A stretch of DNA of 29,875 nucleotides, taken from the IMG/VR virus record IMGVR_UViG_3300044993_000419, positions 1 through 29,875 of that record; one strand, written 5' to 3'. Positions 7,508 through 15,179 of the stretch are shown here, in pieces (within the stretch, counting starts at the first letter, position 1; each line of letters begins with the position of its first letter). The stretch is from a virus. The notes beneath the pieces are model-generated. The model searched no databases. It saw only the letters and a program-made list of their open reading frames with translations, and was not told the origin of the DNA. A program made the position numbers and the translations under genes.

Positions 7508-8023
7508 TCATCCATCGTGCAATAGGTTTTTCGCATGACCATTCCGTATTTTAGAAATTACTTTTTCTGGGTATCGTGGCTCGCCTCCCCCGTTGTACCG
7601 AAGTAGTGCCGCCGTTAAATACTCAGTCACCCCCCTCTTTTTCGCCCGCTCTATCTCCGCTGCAAGCTTCATCACTCCGAAGTGAATGCCGATGGCAGGC
7701 TCGTAGAGGTCGAAAAGATTTTCGCCGCTAAAGCCAAGCTCTCTTGCGACCTGCCCCATAACTTGCATCAGTCCAAAGGAACACGCCCGCAAAGTCCTCT
7801 CCTGTTCTTCCGTAATTCCGCTTTCCTCGTAGCTGGGCCAATGCCCTCCAAGCTGATGCCGCGACTTCCCCTCAATGTAGCGACGGTAGAACCCGGGTTC
7901 GTATCGAAAAGCCGCGCTGTTTCCGCTACTTTCCACAAGAACAACGGCGGCCACAATCTCAGGAGACACCCCGAAAAGCTCCGCTTCGTCGAAAATACTT
8001 TGGGAGTAAGCCGCTGACGCCAC
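7508..8023 (-). CDS. Lytic transglycosylase (SLT-type), probable endolysin
   Basis: This 171-residue single-domain protein has the three motifs of SLT/LysM-family lytic transglycosylases. VVLVESSGN supplies the catalytic Glu31. SFGLMQVMG (near residue 95) corresponds to the G-L-M-Q motif. LLRYNGGG (near residue 145) corresponds to the A-Y-N-G-G motif. The enzyme cleaves the MurNAc-GlcNAc bond of peptidoglycan to form anhydro-MurNAc. There is no signal peptide from the GTG start at 8023, so a holin would be needed for release, and a holin-like gene lies downstream. The GTG has no Shine-Dalgarno of its own. It lies 4 bp after the stop of a 12-codon leader with a strong ribosome-binding site, so initiation is probably coupled to that leader. 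Confidence 0.9.
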   Translation of the reverse strand: MASAAYSQSIFDEAELFGVSPEIVAAVVLVESSGNSAAFRYEPGFYRRYIEGKSRHQLGGHWPSYEESGITEEQERTLRACSFGLMQVMGQVARELGFSGENLFDLYEPAIGIHFGVMKLAAEIERAKKRGVTEYLTAALLRYNGGGEPRYPEKVISKIRNGHAKNLLHDG

Positions 8024-8027
8024 TTCA

Positions 8028-8066
8028 CTATTTGCCCTTTTTCTTGCCTTTGCGCTTCTTTGCCAT
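8028..8066 (-). CDS. 12-residue lysine-rich micropeptide (leader of transglycosylase gene)
   Basis: The frame codes for MAKKRKGKKKGK, then TAG. It follows a strong Shine-Dalgarno, GGGAGGAGTC before ATG, the best site for ribosome entry upstream of the transglycosylase. Eight of the twelve residues are Lys or Arg. The stop is 4 bp from the transglycosylase GTG and in another frame, which allows termination-reinitiation. It may be a genuine basic peptide, such as a nucleic-acid or membrane-binding one, or simply a translational entry device. Similar short Lys-rich peptides occur in phage genomes but are rarely annotated. Confidence 0.55.
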   Translation of the reverse strand: MAKKRKGKKKGK

Positions 8067-8093
8067 GACTCCTCCCACCTTTTCGGATAAAAT
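8065..8093 (+). promoter_or_regulatory. Sigma70-like promoter for the plus-strand lipoprotein gene
   Basis: A -35 ATGACT (8065-8070; 4 of 6 to TTGACA), a 17-bp spacer and a -10 TAAAAT (8088-8093; 5 of 6 to TATAAT) lie just upstream of a strong ribosome-binding site, GAGGAGGAAG, and the ATG at 8117. The expected transcript start is near 8100. Confidence 0.6.
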
Positions 8094-8116
8094 ATAGGAG
8101 AAGAGGAGGAAGCACT

Positions 8117-8344
8117 ATGAGAGCTCTGTTTGTTGCCTTAATCTTTGCCGGCTGTGCCGCAACCAAACCGGTCGAAAAAAAAACCGTCAACCTCACATTT
8201 CCGGACTTGGAGAAGCTCAGATCTGGCGACTACTACATCGACTACAGCGACCCTATCCTTACCGCCCCACCCAGCTGGCAAAAGCGCATGTCCTGCTACT
8301 CGACTCCGGACTCGCTCGGCGGCTTCACAGTCGATTGCTATTGA
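8117..8344 (+). CDS. Small lipoprotein on the opposite strand, moron-like
   Basis: This 75-residue protein begins MRALFVALIFAGC, a lipoprotein signal with lipidation expected at Cys13. The mature ~63 residues contain a Lys-rich stretch, FPDLEKLRSGDYYIDYSDP and two more cysteines (near residues 60 and 74) that could form a disulfide in the periplasm. A strong Shine-Dalgarno precedes the ATG. Without it a ~270-bp gap would separate two minus-strand operons. It has its own promoter and a T-rich terminator hairpin and overlaps the convergent giant gene by 7 bp. Such independently expressed genes in late operons (morons) often alter the host surface or exclude other phages. It might alternatively be an outer-membrane spanin subunit, though it lacks the usual Pro-rich body. 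Confidence 0.8.
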   Translation: MRALFVALIFAGCAATKPVEKKTVNLTFPDLEKLRSGDYYIDYSDPILTAPPSWQKRMSCYSTPDSLGGFTVDCY

Positions 8345-11300
8345 GTTAAAAGCCGTCTGGCTTTTTCGTCGAATGTATCCCGCAACCCTCTCGGCACCTT
8401 GTCTCTGGGAGTGGCGCTTAGTTTTCGGCGGACGGCGCCGTAATCAATCTTCTTATTATCTCCGAACCGTCTGTTATAGTCGTCAATCTCGGCCAGAATC
8501 TTTCGCTGACTTTCTCTATCTCCGTTAATTGCTGCCAGTGCATATCTCTCATTGGCGTTTTCAACGAAGTTTCGCCGTAGTTCTTGCAAACGTCTTGCAG
8601 TATTTCTCACCTCGTACGCTTCGTTCTGTCTGTGGGGCGTGAATTGAATCGCTAGCAACAATCGCTCATAGTCGGTGGGTTTGTATAACACCTCCCCGGA
8701 GGCGTCCCGTATAGCCCCATTCGGATCGTATAGCGAGCGTAGCGCCCTAGAAGGATTCTTGAGGAACCGGGGAAGCATTTGTTCTACGCCAAGCCAGGTC
8801 TTTCCCTGAGAGACAGACCCCACTCCCTTCACGAAGTTCCTTGCCACAGATCCCGCCGGCCCCGTAGTCAGTTTTTCAAACGCCGCGGCCGGCCCCCGGT
8901 CGATTCCCTCAACCAGCTCTCCCATTCCTGCTCCGGTGAAGCTGGCCCCGGTGACAAGAGCAGGAACCCCATACATCACACCAGTAGCAAGCCGATGATC
9001 CCCCAAGACCTTTCTAATCGCATCTTTCGGATCGTGCCATAACGCTTCCAGAAACGATATGAGCGTTCCCATGCCCGGCAACATTAGTCCTCCGGCAAGT
9101 GCAGCTTGAATGGCAAGGGAGGCGAATAGCGTTTTCTGTGTTTGCTTAGATGCTCCGGCATCACGAAGAAACCGAATCATCTTTCCCACGTAGGATGTCT
9201 TGAATTGCAGTGCTATTCGTGCAAACTGAGATTCCGCAATCTTTGGCTGATTGGCGATGGTGTTGTCGAACTGCGTGTCAAGTACAGCATTTTCTGCAAA
9301 CTTACGTAAGGACTCACCACTCAGCCCACGGCCTTTCCCGATTTCCCAAAAAGTTATGAACGTTTGCAATCGGTTTAGCCGCTCCGTAGTTCGTTGCAAA
9401 AACATCGCAGCCCTGTAAATGTCGTCGCGACTCGTGAGTTTCTTTAGGAGAGGTTTATTGAGGGTTTCCGCGCCCCGTCGCATCGACTGTAAATCGGTTA
9501 CCGCCTGCGCCTCGAATTGTGCGCGATTTTCTTCGAACGCCACAACCCTTGCCATCTCCGGATCGTGCTTTTGAAGCCCCTTCTCCCCTCGCAACAAAAA
9601 ATCCCATGCCAGCTTGTCCGCTTTGATCATGATCGCCGCGGCCTTTCGCGCACTTACATATTGCAACGCATATGGGAATGTCGTCGTAAGTACCTGGGTT
9701 CTGTTTATGGCCGCTGTCGGAATGCTGAATCCTAAGGTCCAAAAGGTAGTTAAATTCGTTATGACGTTCTGCGTAGAAGTCTTTGAATCTAGCCGCGAAA
9801 AGTAATCCTTTATGCGCGCACGCACGAACGGCGTTTTGTTTGGATCGATTTGGTCAAGCAGATTGTGCATTCGCTCTGCGAATGCTTTGCGCGCGTGGTA
9901 TTTGGAAACTGCTAAGATGTAATCTGCAATTGGCACCGACAAATTCGTTTCGAATCCGGGCACCAACGCGGCTTCGATTAGGTGTTTAGGAAAACCGACT
10001 ACCTCGCGCTCTTTGGCAAGCGAGCCCCACACATCTGGATTGAATTTTAACTTTTCTCCCACCACAGAGGAGGGGATTTCGTCGAAGGCCTCCATCTTTA
10101 GGTATGGCTTTTCACCAGCCCAAATCTTCGCCCCGGGAAACTTCTTGACCATTTCATCTCTTGCGGCAGCTGTTTCCTTCGCTGAATCGAAAAACTTGCG
10201 ATAAAGTGTTTTGTGGCCCTTGACGACGATATCGACCTGTTCATCCTCTAACTTCTTTTTTAAGATCTTAGCGTCCGGATAGCGCGATTTCATCGCATCG
10301 ATAATGGTCTGAGCCTCTTCTGCCGAAGTGGCCATGTGTCTCTCAAGAACGACTGGCTCTTTCGTTCTGACAGAAACGTCATAACCTTTTCCATAGCGGG
10401 TATAGGGTACGTATGCGGTATTTCTAAGAACCTCTATGTACTTGCTGACATCTTCAGCGTATTGGGCTCTCTTCCCTTCCGGCACCTTGTAAAGATCAAA
10501 AAGAAACGCCTCTTCCATGAGGTTGAGGGCAGCGTCCATCGTCTCCCGTACAGCCTTCCTCCCGGCTATCTGAGCGTCGTTCCATCCTGCCTGCCTTAGT
10601 CTCTCTTCTGTTACGGTTGGTCTAGGTTGGCCAAACCTTACCGCATCCTTGGCTGCTTCACGCTCCTTTATGAGTTGCGCATCCACAAGCGCTCGGTCGG
10701 CTTCAGAAAGCTCAAAATATGGTCGGATGATCTTGTGAAGCGTCGTGTAATTTTCTGCCTGCTTATCGATACGCCCTCGTCCCAGCTTGTAAGCTTCAGC
10801 TCCAGCTTTCGATATCTTGGCAAAATTTCTTGGCTCCAAAATTAGATCGCGGTACGTCTCCACGAATTTGTCTGGAAGCAACCATTTGGCAACCCGCCCC
10901 TCCAAAAACGCCTCATCGTATGGAAGCTTTTTAAGGCCGTAGTCTTTTCTACCTAACTTTTCGACCAAACCATCCAGAATCTCTCTCACCACTTCCGCCG
11001 GATTGGGGATGCTACCCCGTTCGTCCCTAGGGTAGCTTTGTTTTGCAGCTCGGATTTTAGGCTGCTCCAGATTGAGCTCTAATCGATCTGCCTTCGCAGC
11101 CGCAGTGACGTTCTTTGCGTTTAACGGTTCGTTAGAAGCAAGCAACCTGCGAAGCTCCGGAAACATCTTGAGTGCGTTGGGAGTTGAAAGCATTTCCACG
11201 GCTTTCGCCGCTTCGGACGTTCCCTGCGCTACCGCTTCCCTACTCACCTTTTCAGTGCCAATCAGCTCTCTTGCATCTTCGCCGCTCTTTGCTTGCTTGT

Positions 11301-13464
11301 TACCAAGCGCTCTTGCGGTCTTGACGGCCCTAAGAGCTTGTTCTTTGCGATTAAGTATTCTTACTAGATCGGATGCCTGAGCTTGCGCCGCAGAGGGAGC
11401 AAACATATCAATCTGGGCACCTTCTCCCCCACCCCCAGAAGAGTCAGCTAGAATCTCTTCTAGCCCACTTGTCAGTTCTTTTATGTTGGCCAATGAGGGG
11501 GAATCTAGTTTAGCTACCTCTCTGATAAGAACAATTTGAACCCCCTCATTGTTGGGTGCAGACCTAGCGATATCTGCCGCCACCTGGATAGGTAAATCTC
11601 CCCTTGCGTACGCATTAAACAATGGAGGGGTTCCCTGAAGCGCTAACGTATGTCCGATCTCCGGCTCTTTGCTTTGTGCAAACCAATTTCGCGACTCTGC
11701 GACCTCTCGCGGAATTGGCATCTCGCGAAAAAAGTCAAAGTAATCGGCTGCGGAGCCTTTCCCCTCAAGAATGTTTAGCTCCGCATCTGCCAATCGCGCC
11801 ATCTCCCGTGTGAATCCGTCCGCCTCTCTGGCAACTTCCGCTTTAAGCTTAGAAAGACCAGATCGCTTGGCGAATGAAAGTCGGTTTCGACCAGTGACCA
11901 TCTCCATGCGACCGTCTGCCCGTTCCCACAGGACGGGCTTTGCCTTGCCTCCCGGACGATAGGTAGTGTCAGGATTATATCTCCTATCTGTCTGCTGTCC
12001 TTTTCGCGCATCTATCTTCAGATTTGGCAGCTCGTCCGAAAATCTGATGCTATCTATCGGGACTTCAGCCACGGGCATATTGTCCATCAACGCATCATAT
12101 TGCTGCATAAAGTTATCCCACGAAGGCGTCGCTTGCGGCTGTGGAACAACCTCGACATTGGATGAGGAAGCAGGCGGAGAAACAGCCGGGGCCGTTCCTG
12201 GATCTTCTGGTCTGATAACGTCAACTCTCGCGGGAACCTTAGCCTGATTTATTTTTTCAGCCACTCGCTGCTCCGCCGATGGCCGAAACGGAATTCCTAT
12301 CTCTCCAGAGGACGGGGGCCGGTACGGATCAAACATCACACGGCCACCCTCAGGAATCTCCATAGGCGTTGGCGGAGGGGTTGGAAGCCCACGCTGCGCC
12401 GCCATATCCGCTGGGGAGACGATCTCCTCCCCAACTACGTACGGCTCCATCACCCCGCGACCATCACCAAGATCAATTCGGTCGATTCCCGGTCTTCGCG
12501 TCGCGGCAAAATCTGGCTCTGGAAGTCCTCTCGGCACCTGCGCCTCCGGGAGATTCGGAGCGCTTTCATAGCCAATAGGCTCCCCGGCTTGCATCACCTG
12601 AGCTGGCTCTGGCGTAACAACCCTGTATTCTGGTGCACGGTATCCGACTCTCGGCCGCTCCACTACGGTTGGCTCTACAGTTCTTGGAGCTCCTTGTGCT
12701 GATCCATGCAGTAACCTCCCCAGTCCCGGCAAAATCGCCCCCGTAATCGCCGTCTCTGGAAGATGCTCTACGTAAGCGTCTGTGACGTCACCCAGAGCAA
12801 ACCGATCTCCAGTGGCGGCTGTATCCGCCAAAAACTGGCCGTAGGTCATTGGGTAAGCCGCAGCGCTAAGAGCAGCGGAAGATTTCAGCGCATCCCCCAA
12901 AAGCGAACTTGGCCCAGAGCGCAGTGCAGCGATTACGGGCAGCATTGCCGCTGTCTTTATGGATGAACCAACAACCGCACTTCGGCGCGCATCTGCATCC
13001 TCCGCCCCCAAGTCTGAGGTAGCACGACCGTACTGTCTTCCTAGCTCCTCCGTCGCAATGAGCGGGAGCATGAATGGTCTGGTAGCCATCTCCGTTCCAA
13101 ATTGGGTAACGGATTGCGCAACGTTTCCCGCTAACTTCGGCCCGGCCCCAAAACGCAGTTCATCCCGCACATATGAATCTTTGAGTTTTTCCCGGGCAAT
13201 CTCCGCTTCTTTGAAGCGCCTATCCCACCATGAGCTCTCTGGCTCCAATGGCGTGCCTCCTGTGTACCAGTCCCTCAGAAGACGTCCAGCTTCTAACAGA
13301 GATGTGCCTATCTCGAATGGCGCTCGCCCAATGCCCTGAAAAATTGCCGCCCCATAGTCAGAGGCGGACGAACCGGGCTCCGGAATTTCACCGGTCACAA
13401 CGTAGCCAGATAACTCCGACGGATCTATCTCTCGCCCAGTCTCTTCGTCGAAGTACCTGTTCAC
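8338..13464 (-). CDS. Giant internal virion (ejection) protein with ParB-like domain
   Basis: This 1708-residue protein starts at GTG overlapping the previous stop (TAGTG). Residues ~1-250 are Ala/Gly-rich helices and ~260-450 a Pro-rich linker. At ~468-580 a ParB/Srx-like segment reads VPIDSIRFSDELPN, VLWERADGRMEMVTGRNRLS and FAKRSGL...EVAREADGFT, seen in large phage polyvalent proteins. A long helical region follows, with charged coiled-coil stretches. Hydrophobic segments lie near residues 1233 (LTTFWTLGFSIPTAAI) and 1463 (GLMLPGMGTLISFLEALW). It is the last gene of the late operon, after four smaller internal-protein genes. This is the usual place for the large podovirus protein that is ejected with the DNA and bridges the envelope. 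No transglycosylase motif was seen in it. A terminator hairpin overlaps its last codons. Confidence 0.85.
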   Translation of the reverse strand: MNRYFDEETGREIDPSELSGYVVTGEIPEPGSSASDYGAAIFQGIGRAPFEIGTSLLEAGRLLRDWYTGGTPLEPESSWWDRRFKEAEIAREKLKDSYVRDELRFGAGPKLAGNVAQSVTQFGTEMATRPFMLPLIATEELGRQYGRATSDLGAEDADARRSAVVGSSIKTAAMLPVIAALRSGPSSLLGDALKSSAALSAAAYPMTYGQFLADTAATGDRFALGDVTDAYVEHLPETAITGAILPGLGRLLHGSAQGAPRTVEPTVVERPRVGYRAPEYRVVTPEPAQVMQAGEPIGYESAPNLPEAQVPRGLPEPDFAATRRPGIDRIDLGDGRGVMEPYVVGEEIVSPADMAAQRGLPTPPPTPMEIPEGGRVMFDPYRPPSSGEIGIPFRPSAEQRVAEKINQAKVPARVDVIRPEDPGTAPAVSPPASSSNVEVVPQPQATPSWDNFMQQYDALMDNMPVAEVPIDSIRFSDELPNLKIDARKGQQTDRRYNPDTTYRPGGKAKPVLWERADGRMEMVTGRNRLSFAKRSGLSKLKAEVAREADGFTREMARLADAELNILEGKGSAADYFDFFREMPIPREVAESRNWFAQSKEPEIGHTLALQGTPPLFNAYARGDLPIQVAADIARSAPNNEGVQIVLIREVAKLDSPSLANIKELTSGLEEILADSSGGGGEGAQIDMFAPSAAQAQASDLVRILNRKEQALRAVKTARALGNKQAKSGEDARELIGTEKVSREAVAQGTSEAAKAVEMLSTPNALKMFPELRRLLASNEPLNAKNVTAAAKADRLELNLEQPKIRAAKQSYPRDERGSIPNPAEVVREILDGLVEKLGRKDYGLKKLPYDEAFLEGRVAKWLLPDKFVETYRDLILEPRNFAKISKAGAEAYKLGRGRIDKQAENYTTLHKIIRPYFELSEADRALVDAQLIKEREAAKDAVRFGQPRPTVTEERLRQAGWNDAQIAGRKAVRETMDAALNLMEEAFLFDLYKVPEGKRAQYAEDVSKYIEVLRNTAYVPYTRYGKGYDVSVRTKEPVVLERHMATSAEEAQTIIDAMKSRYPDAKILKKKLEDEQVDIVVKGHKTLYRKFFDSAKETAAARDEMVKKFPGAKIWAGEKPYLKMEAFDEIPSSVVGEKLKFNPDVWGSLAKEREVVGFPKHLIEAALVPGFETNLSVPIADYILAVSKYHARKAFAERMHNLLDQIDPNKTPFVRARIKDYFSRLDSKTSTQNVITNLTTFWTLGFSIPTAAINRTQVLTTTFPYALQYVSARKAAAIMIKADKLAWDFLLRGEKGLQKHDPEMARVVAFEENRAQFEAQAVTDLQSMRRGAETLNKPLLKKLTSRDDIYRAAMFLQRTTERLNRLQTFITFWEIGKGRGLSGESLRKFAENAVLDTQFDNTIANQPKIAESQFARIALQFKTSYVGKMIRFLRDAGASKQTQKTLFASLAIQAALAGGLMLPGMGTLISFLEALWHDPKDAIRKVLGDHRLATGVMYGVPALVTGASFTGAGMGELVEGIDRGPAAAFEKLTTGPAGSVARNFVKGVGSVSQGKTWLGVEQMLPRFLKNPSRALRSLYDPNGAIRDASGEVLYKPTDYERLLLAIQFTPHRQNEAYEVRNTARRLQELRRNFVENANERYALAAINGDRESQRKILAEIDDYNRRFGDNKKIDYGAVRRKLSATPRDKVPRGLRDTFDEKARRLLTQ
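8348..8365 (+). terminator. Intrinsic terminator of the lipoprotein gene
   Basis: AAAAGCC (8348-8354), a GTCT loop and GGCTTTT (8359-8365) form a perfect 7-bp stem, followed on the plus strand by one more T. It lies just past the lipoprotein stop and inside the last codons of the convergent 1708-residue gene. On the minus strand the same stem could also reduce read-through from the late operon, though no T-run follows it there. Confidence 0.75.
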
Positions 13465-14222
13465 TATTCCGGTTTACGTCTGACGGTGAATCTCTTAGGG
13501 GGGTTTGCTGCGACATCTTTCGGAATCTGCAACATTTTCACGCCCGGCGACACGACTCTTTGCAGCCACTGGCTTATGGCTTCAAAACCTTTCGCAGGCT
13601 CCGGCCCCTGAACTGGAGCGCGATCTAAAATCTCCTGCCGCCTATCGTAAAGACTTACAGACCACGGCACCGCGCCCTTTCCAAGAGCCTCTATCTCCTC
13701 TTTTGTTCCCTGAACCATTTGGATAGTCCCGTCTGGGTACATGTATCTAATCGGTTTCTGCTTTCCATCCGTCTTGGGCTTGGGAGTGTAAGGCATCGGT
13801 GTTGTCTCACCAGTGACGGGATCGATTCGGATGTAGGGAACGTCAGTTCTAAGGTACTTTGGCTCCCTTTTGATTGGCCTTGGCTCAGTGCTTAACAACA
13901 TTCGCTTTAGCTCCATTGCCCCTTCTGGATCTTTTGCTGCGACTCGTCCCTGAATTGCGCGATTAACGAAGTCGTTAAAGGATTCGTTTTCTTTTGTCTC
14001 TAACTTTTCGTCGGCCTCCTGCCTCTTTCGACGAAGCGCATTCCCTAGTTCTCTTGCTTCAACGATCTCCTCTGCATTCTTTGCGTTAGCTCTAGCCAAT
14101 TCGTTTTCTGCAACAAGATTTCCCAGTCCAAGGAAGGTGTTTGGCTGCGCGTTGAAAAGATAATTTGGCGCTGCGGCTATCCAGTTTATCTCCGGTGTGT
14201 CGTAGGTAACGTACTGTCTCAT
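13464..14222 (-). CDS. Probable internal virion or ejection-associated protein
   Basis: This 252-residue protein has a helical, strongly charged segment at residues ~35-115 (ELARANAKNAEEIVEARELG, RRKRQEADEKLETKENESFN). Around 140-190 there is a Pro-rich beta-like part with YIRIDPVTGETTPMPYTPKP and IRYMYPDGTIQMVQGTKEEI. The C-terminus is basic (FTVRRKPE). No family is recognised. It overlaps the upstream gene by 4 bp and the giant internal-protein gene by 1 bp. It therefore sits in the block that in P22-like phages encodes the DNA-ejection proteins. The role is inferred from that position. Confidence 0.7.
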   Translation of the reverse strand: MRQYVTYDTPEINWIAAAPNYLFNAQPNTFLGLGNLVAENELARANAKNAEEIVEARELGNALRRKRQEADEKLETKENESFNDFVNRAIQGRVAAKDPEGAMELKRMLLSTEPRPIKREPKYLRTDVPYIRIDPVTGETTPMPYTPKPKTDGKQKPIRYMYPDGTIQMVQGTKEEIEALGKGAVPWSVSLYDRRQEILDRAPVQGPEPAKGFEAISQWLQRVVSPGVKMLQIPKDVAANPPKRFTVRRKPE

Positions 14223-15178
14223 CGGATGTTCGCAAATTGATTTAAGATTGTCCCTAAGATGTTTGCGTTTCTTGCGCTCTCTGCCTCATTACCTCTCCAC
14301 CGAAGAAGATCCGACTGACTGAAGTTAGGCCCACTTGCCGGAGGAGGGATAAATGGCCCAACACTAATCCCACCACCACCTGTTGCCCTTGGCTGAGACG
14401 CAACGGCCAGCTTCGACATCACATCACCAATCGTCTTCTGGAGTCCGGCAAAATCTCTTGCTGCCGATTGTCCGTCTCGCAGATTATAAGTAGATAACGC
14501 TCTGTCTAAAACACCAAACATCCTATCGTAGTACTCTTTTTCCTGCGCCTGCCTTCTCAGCGCTTCCGCTTGACTCATTCTCTCCGCACGGTCCGCATTG
14601 ATCTGTGCAAGCTCCATTGCGGCTTTACGCTCGTCGTTGAAGACCTTCCTCATGAGGTCGTTCCGGGCCTCAATGTTGGCGCCGGATTGAAACAATCCCG
14701 CTCTGGCCAACTCTCTGTCTAACTGCTTTGAGCCAAGATCGTAAGTCGTCTGAAAATTCTCCGGTGAAAAGAAAGACTGCCAAGAAGGAAAGTAATTTAT
14801 CCCTGGCGATTGCGATTGCGATGGTGATTGCGATTGCGATTGCGAATCGACACCGGTCGATTGGTCCCCTGTCTGATCTGTCGGATTCATCCGGTTAGCT
14901 CTCGCCGCCACATACGCACGCTGAAGCTCTCTCGTCTTAGCTCTTGGATCCCGGTTAAATGCAGAGGACTTATAGGCATTGTATGCGTCAAGTTCCGGCT
15001 GCGTAGCCCCTACGTACTTCTTGCTGTATTCCTCCATTGTGAAGGGCTTAAACTGCGGCTTTGGAGCCGGAGGCTTGACCATCCCGCCACCCCCTAGCGT
15101 TGGCCTCGTCTTTGAGTAGACGGTTTTCCCATTTACGCTGTAGACTCCAGGGCTTAATCTAATTGGGTTCGTTACCAT
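14219..15178 (-). CDS. Probable internal virion protein with Ser-Gln repeat
   Basis: This 319-residue protein has a Pro/Lys-rich N-terminus (GGGGMVKPPAPKPQFKPF). A low-complexity Ser-Gln/Ser-Pro stretch follows near residues 112-125, coded by a hexanucleotide repeat. Then comes a long alpha-helical region at ~150-230 (YDLGSKQLDRELARAGLFQS, RKVFNDERKAAMELAQINAD, RMSQAEALRRQAQEKEYYDR). Long Ala/Arg/Glu helices with a flexible N-terminal part are typical of podovirus internal or ejection proteins. It is 1 bp from the upstream gene and overlaps the downstream one by 4 bp. No specific homologue recognised. Confidence 0.7.
   Translation of the reverse strand: MVTNPIRLSPGVYSVNGKTVYSKTRPTLGGGGMVKPPAPKPQFKPFTMEEYSKKYVGATQPELDAYNAYKSSAFNRDPRAKTRELQRAYVAARANRMNPTDQTGDQSTGVDSQSQSQSPSQSQSPGINYFPSWQSFFSPENFQTTYDLGSKQLDRELARAGLFQSGANIEARNDLMRKVFNDERKAAMELAQINADRAERMSQAEALRRQAQEKEYYDRMFGVLDRALSTYNLRDGQSAARDFAGLQKTIGDVMSKLAVASQPRATGGGGISVGPFIPPPASGPNFSQSDLLRWRGNEAESARNANILGTILNQFANIR
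14806..14845. repeat. Hexanucleotide (GCGATT)n microsatellite in coding sequence
   Basis: On the plus strand GCGATT and one variant (GGTGAT) repeat over about 40 bp. On the coding minus strand this gives the Ser-Gln dipeptide series with one Ser-Pro. Unit gain or loss would keep the frame. Confidence 0.85.
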
Positions 15179-15179
15179 G

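Noticed and set aside
8028-8066. Programmed frameshift from the micropeptide into the transglycosylase
   Set aside because: The A-rich stretch is not a proper slippery heptamer in the reading frame, and the needed shift is +1; coupling by reinitiation is simpler.
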